A stretch of 64,000 nt of DNA from Paenibacillus thermotolerans (GTDB lineage: Bacteria > Bacillota > Bacilli > Paenibacillales > YIM-B00363): NCBI RefSeq assembly GCF_028745515.1, contig NZ_JAQZSG010000002.1, positions 247,401 through 311,400 of the forward strand, given 5' to 3'. Under the pieces are notes generated by a model. It worked only from the letters and a program-made list of their open reading frames with translations. It did no database searches and had not been told where the DNA came from. Positions 60,724 to 64,000 of this stretch are shown here, one piece after another. The stretch's first letter is position 1, and every line of letters begins with the position of its first letter. The position numbers were made by a program, and so were the translations under genes.

Positions 60724-60798
60724 TTGGATGTTATAGCGGGGAAGAAAGCGATCGTAGTAAAACAGGTCGTCATTCAAGGACATTCGAAGTATGGTTAA
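60724..60798 (+). CDS. Possible 24-residue peptide
   Basis: TTG 60724 (or ATG 60728 out of frame) has TTGGAGGC 3-10 bp upstream. The reading MDVIAGKKAIVVKQVVIQGH plus SKYG stops at 60796-60798, where the terminator stem begins. A good ribosome site, position before a clean terminator, and a basic amphipathic sequence support it. There is no homology that I recognise, and chance cannot be excluded. Confidence 0.3.
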   Translation: MDVIAGKKAIVVKQVVIQGHSKYG

Positions 60799-60830
60799 GC
60801 CGGTACCATTGCTGTGGTGCCGGCTTTTTT
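60797..60830 (+). terminator. Terminator after the GyrI-GNAT genes
   Basis: AAGCCGGTACCA (60797-60808) pairs with TGGTGCCGGCTT (60815-60826) around a 6-base loop, followed by TTTT. One mismatch in the stem. Ends the 59741-60709 unit. Confidence 0.85.
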
Positions 60831-60856
60831 ATGTTCGAATAATATGTAAAGGGGTC

Positions 60857-60906
60857 TTGACATACAGCATGGACGTAAAGTATGCTTTACGTAAAGCTAG
60901 CTTTAC
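60857..60906 (+). promoter_or_regulatory. Promoter with two adjacent 16-bp palindromic operators
   Basis: TTGACA (60857-60862) and TATGCT (60881-60886, 18-bp spacer) form a promoter. Two perfect 16-bp palindromes sit back to back: GTAAAG-TATG-CTTTAC (60875-60890) and GTAAAG-CTAG-CTTTAC (60891-60906). The first covers the -10 element. The Xre-type gene starts 20 bp downstream behind AGGAGGTGA. The natural inference is autorepression, since the same arms recur before the other Xre operon at 56433. Confidence 0.8.
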
Positions 60907-60926
60907 TATTCAGGAGGTGATTGTAC

Positions 60927-61130
60927 GTGGAGCACCGCATCAAAGAGCTTCGGGCGGAAATTGGCTTAACGCAGGAGCAGCTGTCCGAACAATTAGGCGT
61001 TTCAAGACAAACCGTTATTTCAATAGAGAATGGCCGGTACAACCCGTCGTTGGAGTTGGCTTACAAAATAGCGAAAGTGTTTCACCGTACGATCGAGGAA
61101 GTTTTTATTTTTGAGAAAGGGAGTGACTGA
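60927..61130 (+). CDS. Xre-family helix-turn-helix regulator
   Basis: 67 residues from GTG 60927, 9 bp after AGGAGG; a TTG at 60921 is too close to it. Cro/CI fold: LTQEQLSEQLGVSRQTVISI then ENGRYNPSLELAYKIAKVF and RTIEEVFIFEKG, the pattern of small YozG-like regulators. It starts an operon with a membrane protein (4 bp apart), the same pairing as at 56474-57146 but with the regulator first. It is expected to bind the palindromes at 60875-60906. Confidence 0.92.
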   Translation: MEHRIKELRAEIGLTQEQLSEQLGVSRQTVISIENGRYNPSLELAYKIAKVFHRTIEEVFIFEKGSD

Positions 61131-61134
61131 AGGT

Positions 61135-61437
61135 ATGGTATTGGACCAAATACTTGGTTTGTTCGGGATCATTTTCGGGGCTGCCGGCGGAGCATTCGGA
61201 TGGTGGTGGGGCCGCAGACAAGCGGCTCGAAAGCGGGGACTCGATGAAAGATTTGAAACGATCTCCGTCAAATCGCTCGAAACGGCTTGGAAAATAACAT
61301 TAGCGGCCATCTATATTATCTTCATACTGCTGGTTTTCGGCGTACAACTGCCCGCCGTGCCGGCGATCGGCATTTTGATGCTTGTGCACATGGCCGGGTG
61401 GGCATTCTCAACGATTTACTATCATTTGAAATTGTAA
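61135..61437 (+). CDS. Small membrane protein paired with Xre regulator
   Basis: 100 residues from ATG 61135, 7 bp after GGGAGTGA. One N-terminal glycine-rich helix (LGLFGIIFGAAGGAFGWWWG), a basic segment (RRQAARKRGLDERFE), then two helices (WKITLAAIYIIFILLVFGV; AIGILMLVHMAGWAFSTIYY). No family name comes to mind. Together with the Xre gene it forms a compact two-gene unit with its own operators. Confidence 0.75.
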   Translation: MVLDQILGLFGIIFGAAGGAFGWWWGRRQAARKRGLDERFETISVKSLETAWKITLAAIYIIFILLVFGVQLPAVPAIGILMLVHMAGWAFSTIYYHLKL

Positions 61438-61548
61438 AGCGGGAAGCTGCCATAAACACGAAAAATAATATTAATTTGTCATTGCAGGAATAGGATTGCG
61501 CAACGAAGAATATATGGATGAATATTCCAATTAAAGGTGCGTGACGGG

Positions 61549-61983
61549 ATGAACAAACTGGAGCTGAAGCATGAGCTGGAAAGACAGTACCCGCATAATC
61601 AGGCAGCGTTGAAAAGAATCGAATGCGTATACATCCCGGTGACTAATGCGGCAACGACGAAACAATTTTTCATGAAGCACGGGCTGGTAACTTTATCTCC
61701 GAACGGAAATGTGAAGCTGGCTTCCGGGCAAGGCATATTCTTCTTGGAGACGAAGGAAAAGCAGACGGCCAATTTCGTGACCCACGATTGGGACGAGAAT
61801 AACGAAGAGCACGAAATGGAGTCGATCTGTTTTGAAGTAACCGAAATCGCCGAGCTGCACGCGCAAATGAAAAATAACGGCGCGCACGTATCCGAGCTCA
61901 AAGACAGCGGAGGTTGCGGCCTGGCGTTCCATTTCTTCGACCCGGACGGCAATAAATATACCGCATGGCAGGATGTTCAATAA
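61549..61983 (+). CDS. VOC (glyoxalase/bleomycin resistance) family protein
   Basis: 144 residues from ATG 61549, 9 bp after AAAGGTG. One vicinal-oxygen-chelate domain: RIECVYIPVTNAATTKQFFM at the start, ICFEVTEIAELHAQMKNNGA in the middle, and AFHFFDPDGNKYTAWQ at the end (F-x-D-P-D-G-N). Substrate unknown; members include thiol transferases, isomerases and binding proteins. TGAC array copy C starts 8 bp after its stop codon. Confidence 0.88.
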   Translation: MNKLELKHELERQYPHNQAALKRIECVYIPVTNAATTKQFFMKHGLVTLSPNGNVKLASGQGIFFLETKEKQTANFVTHDWDENNEEHEMESICFEVTEIAELHAQMKNNGAHVSELKDSGGCGLAFHFFDPDGNKYTAWQDVQ

Positions 61984-61990
61984 AGTCAAT

Positions 61991-62122
61991 GTCAATCGCA
62001 CTGACAAATGAGTCAGCGAAGAGTGACAAACTTGTCAATACGGTTGACATGTAAGGCGAATAGTCAATCGCACTGACAAATGAGTCAGCGGTCGCTGACA
62101 AATGAGTCAATTCAGCTGACAA
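61991..62122 (+). repeat. TGAC/GTCA phased palindrome array, copy C
   Basis: 132 bp, same code: GTCA-N7, units at 62002, 62024, 62045, 62074 and 62096 with lengths 22, 21, 29, 22 and 21, then TGAC at 62117. All twelve half-sites are intact. The 14-base spacer of the long unit shares little sequence with copies A and B. No T-run terminator separates it from the next gene, whose start is 101 bp further. The stretch 62123-62223 shows nothing else recognisable. Confidence 0.9.
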
Positions 62123-62223
62123 CGCAAGGCTGCCACCGGTTATATACGTACAAGCTGATAAAAAAGGATTTCCATCGCTCGCGAAGAATACGTATTTTAC
62201 AGAAACGCGATGGAGGGAAGGAA

Positions 62224-62502
62224 ATGGGCGACAGTAAAGAAATTAAGGATATCGATTCGTTCTTAAAAATGAAGGAAGCGGGGATCGGATTCGTCGTAAT
62301 CACTGATTCCTACAATCCTAATAGAGTCCACCGGCCTGATTGCACATGGGTTTCTGCGGAATATTTCAAAACGAAGGTCGTCGACAACGGCAATGCGCTC
62401 GTACATTACTATTGGGTGGACAGCGTAGAATCGGCGGAGGAGAAGTGGAACGCGCATATTTGCACCAAATGCCTTAGCGCGGTCAATATTAATGCCGTAT
62501 AA
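62224..62502 (+). CDS. Small conserved-looking protein of unknown function
   Basis: 92 residues from ATG 62224, behind GGAGGGAAGGAA. It includes HRPDCTWVSAEYFKTKVVDN and ends AHICTKCLSAVNINAV. The single upstream Cys and the C-x-x-C near the end, with His residues beside them, could bind zinc. No family recognised. Isolated gene with its own terminator. Confidence 0.75.
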   Translation: MGDSKEIKDIDSFLKMKEAGIGFVVITDSYNPNRVHRPDCTWVSAEYFKTKVVDNGNALVHYYWVDSVESAEEKWNAHICTKCLSAVNINAV

Positions 62503-62530
62503 CGCCGATAATCTCCAGTGGGAATAAGTA

Positions 62531-62573
62531 ACGGATAGAATTCAGAGCCGATCTGAACTCTATCCGTTTTTTT
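62531..62573 (+). terminator. Terminator after the 92-residue protein gene
   Basis: ACGGATAGA (62531-62539) pairs with TCTATCCGT (62559-62567), with an inner TTCAGA/CTGAA extension, then TTTTTTT. Classic intrinsic terminator. Confidence 0.88.
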
Positions 62574-62698
62574 ATTTGCAAGAGCTGCTTTGTTATTTCC
62601 AAAAATCGGCGGATAAAATGAAACGGCAAGTGTAAAAATAATGAACGTTTGGAAACGGTTGAAGCCCCATACGGACAAAATCGCGGGAGGTCATCACT

Positions 62699-63217
62699 TT
62701 GTCTAAAGAAATGCTCCGGGCGCTAAAACGGGATCCGTCGAAAAGCAATGAACCGTTGGCATCAACAACAGAGGAGGCTGCCATGGAACTTGATCCGTTA
62801 AGCAATCAATTGGAGCAGCTGCAGCAAACATTATCGCAATTGCAAAACAACGGCCAGCAACAGAACGGGAACGGCGGCTCTTCAGCGCAAAATAAAGAGA
62901 AGAGCGCCAATGAACTGATGAAACAAATCGACCAATTCGGAAGCCAAATTCAAGACCAGAAGAAGCTCGCGTTCGATCAGCTTCAGCAATCGATTCAGCA
63001 GGCGGCCCAAACGTTGAACGAAGCGAATCAAAGCTTGCAGGCTTATCAAATTCTCGATCAAATGCAGCAATTAACATCCAAAGCGCAGAACCAGTTTAAA
63101 TCGATCCGGCAGCCGCAGCAGCAATCGAATCAACAATCCAAGCAGCAGCGGTCGAAGCAAACTGAGGACGATAGCGATCAGATCGGCGGCACGAACAACA
63201 ATAACCAGGTCCACTAA
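62699..63217 (+). CDS. Gln/Asn-rich coiled-coil protein
   Basis: 172 residues, TTG 62699 with GGAGGTC 7 bp upstream. From residue 30 on the sequence is dominated by Gln, Asn, Ser and Leu in a heptad-like pattern (LSNQLEQLQQTLSQLQNNGQ; FDQLQQSIQQAAQTLNEANQ), a likely coiled coil. A polar tail (QPQQQSNQQSKQQRSKQTED) ends in IGGTNNNNQVH. No signal peptide or membrane segment. I do not recognise a family; low-complexity coiled coils of this kind occur among spore and coat proteins, but that is a guess. Confidence 0.72.
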   Translation: MSKEMLRALKRDPSKSNEPLASTTEEAAMELDPLSNQLEQLQQTLSQLQNNGQQQNGNGGSSAQNKEKSANELMKQIDQFGSQIQDQKKLAFDQLQQSIQQAAQTLNEANQSLQAYQILDQMQQLTSKAQNQFKSIRQPQQQSNQQSKQQRSKQTEDDSDQIGGTNNNNQVH

Positions 63218-63234
63218 CATTGCGCCGCATCATG

Positions 63235-64000
63235 TTAAGCGCTGCCTGCCGCCGCCGTTTTCCCCGCAGTCTTCGAGGCTTTGGCGCCGGCGGACGGAGC
63301 GGCGGACATTTTCCGGATCAATGCATATTGCGCCAATCCCGCCAAAGCCAGCGATCCGGCCACGATGGCGAACGTTACATGACCGCCCCACAGCTGAAAC
63401 AGAAAGCCGAAAGCGATCGGCCCGACGCCGCGGGCGAGCTGCCAGTTCATGCTGAATACGGAGAAATAGCGTCCCCGCATATGTTCGGGAGCGATCATGG
63501 AGACGGCCTTCTGCATATGAGGGCCGTTGAGCATTTCTCCGGCGGAAAACACCAGTTCGGCGAGAATAAGCAGCGCGAGACCGGGAGCGAAGCCGTATCC
63601 TAGCGCAACCGCCGTAAATAATCCGTACGAAAGCAGAATGACCCGGCGCGTCTCCCAACGCTCCGTCCACCGTGCGAGCGGGATTTGCAGCAGCATAACC
63701 GTCAAGCCGTTAATGGTAAGCATCGTCGTGAGCATCGCCTTGTAATTGTCGAACTGGCCTTGCAGATGCAGCGGAAGTACGGTTTCTACTTGCGCGTACA
63801 AAATACCTATAGGCAGCGCAAGCAGGGTCATATAAAACAGCCATTTGTGATCGCGGAAGTTCAGGCGCGTATGTACGGCCGCCGCTTCAGGCGCGCCGCC
63901 GTTGTCCGCTTCGCGGCCGCGGGCCGGCATCGTTTCGGGAACTTTCCGCCATACGAGCAGCAGGTACAGGGCGAAGGAAGCGGCCGAAATCGCAAACACG
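63235..64000 (-). CDS. MFS transporter, C-terminal part (partial)
   Basis: At least 254 residues; the N-terminal part lies beyond the window's right edge. About eight hydrophobic segments are visible. RWTERWETRRVILLSYGLFT is the MFS loop motif (equivalent of D-R-x-x-R-R between helices 8 and 9), and PEHMRGRYFSVFSMNWQLAR is typical of drug/H+ antiporter-like members. The C-terminus has an Ala/Lys/Gly-rich tail. Substrate unknown. It converges with the Gln-rich gene (17 bp gap). Confidence 0.85.
   Translation of the reverse strand, partial: VFAISAASFALYLLLVWRKVPETMPARGREADNGGAPEAAAVHTRLNFRDHKWLFYMTLLALPIGILYAQVETVLPLHLQGQFDNYKAMLTTMLTINGLTVMLLQIPLARWTERWETRRVILLSYGLFTAVALGYGFAPGLALLILAELVFSAGEMLNGPHMQKAVSMIAPEHMRGRYFSVFSMNWQLARGVGPIAFGFLFQLWGGHVTFAIVAGSLALAGLAQYALIRKMSAAPSAGAKASKTAGKTAAAGSA

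Overview
The window looks like chromosomal DNA of a Paenibacillaceae-type Firmicute (Paenibacillus/Cohnella-like). The signs are moderately high GC, strong AGGAGG-type ribosome binding sites with many TTG and GTG starts, S-layer-homology (SLH) surface proteins, and families common in that group: hybrid 7TM-DISM kinases with BTAD response regulators, YkvA, BmrC/BmrD, MocR, CBO0543. I saw no rRNA, tRNA, CRISPR array, IS element or prophage. The species is inferred, not proven.

Layout. 1-1720: end of tsaB, then rimI and tsaD (tRNA t6A synthesis). 1793-17849: a Tad/Flp-type pilus locus (CpaB, TadZ-like, CpaF, TadB, TadC, three tiny hydrophobic proteins, two TadE-like proteins), then an SLH protein and a 2654-residue PKD-rich secreted protein in AT-richer DNA. 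17950-25786: an MFS transporter, a sugar nucleotidyltransferase, and a glycan cluster (two GT4 enzymes, a PIG-L deacetylase, a GT fused to a propeller-like tail, a HipA-like kinase). 25838-28638: a ykkC-class riboswitch with its terminator, controlling a three-gene ABC-2 transporter. 28718-34959: nitroreductase, a membrane-GNAT fusion, a BmrC/BmrD-type asymmetric ABC exporter and YkvA. 34977-43000: glycerate kinase, a PNPOx-like protein divergent from a MocR regulator with tandem operators, a REC-BTAD response regulator overlapping MocR, and a convergent hybrid kinase. 43025-48502: a 1825-residue SLH protein. 48848-55682: PhyH dioxygenase with an AraC regulator, a secreted protein, a frameshifted vanZ, GNAT, MFS, and a LamG-BtrH-like fusion. 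55754-64000: a decayed folD, two Xre-controlled membrane-protein cassettes, CBO0543 proteins, Nudix, GyrI-like, GNAT, VOC, small unknowns and the end of an MFS gene.

The most unusual signal is an interspersed repeat present three times (19178-19309, 56188-56319, 61991-62122). Each copy is exactly 132 bp and is built from TGAC and GTCA half-sites in a fixed length code: GTCA-N7, then units of 22, 21, 29, 22 and 21 bp, then TGAC. The half-sites are kept at 35 of 36 positions while most spacer sequence drifts freely. All copies have the same orientation and lie at the 3' end of a gene or pseudogene. A second palindrome family, built on CGGA/TCCG arms, lies at 29394-29542 and 48525-48795. Other points of note are the ykkC-class riboswitch, a MocR protein with arginine at the expected PLP-lysine position next to two 51-bp direct repeats, and Xre operators made of GTAAAG/CTTTAC arms.
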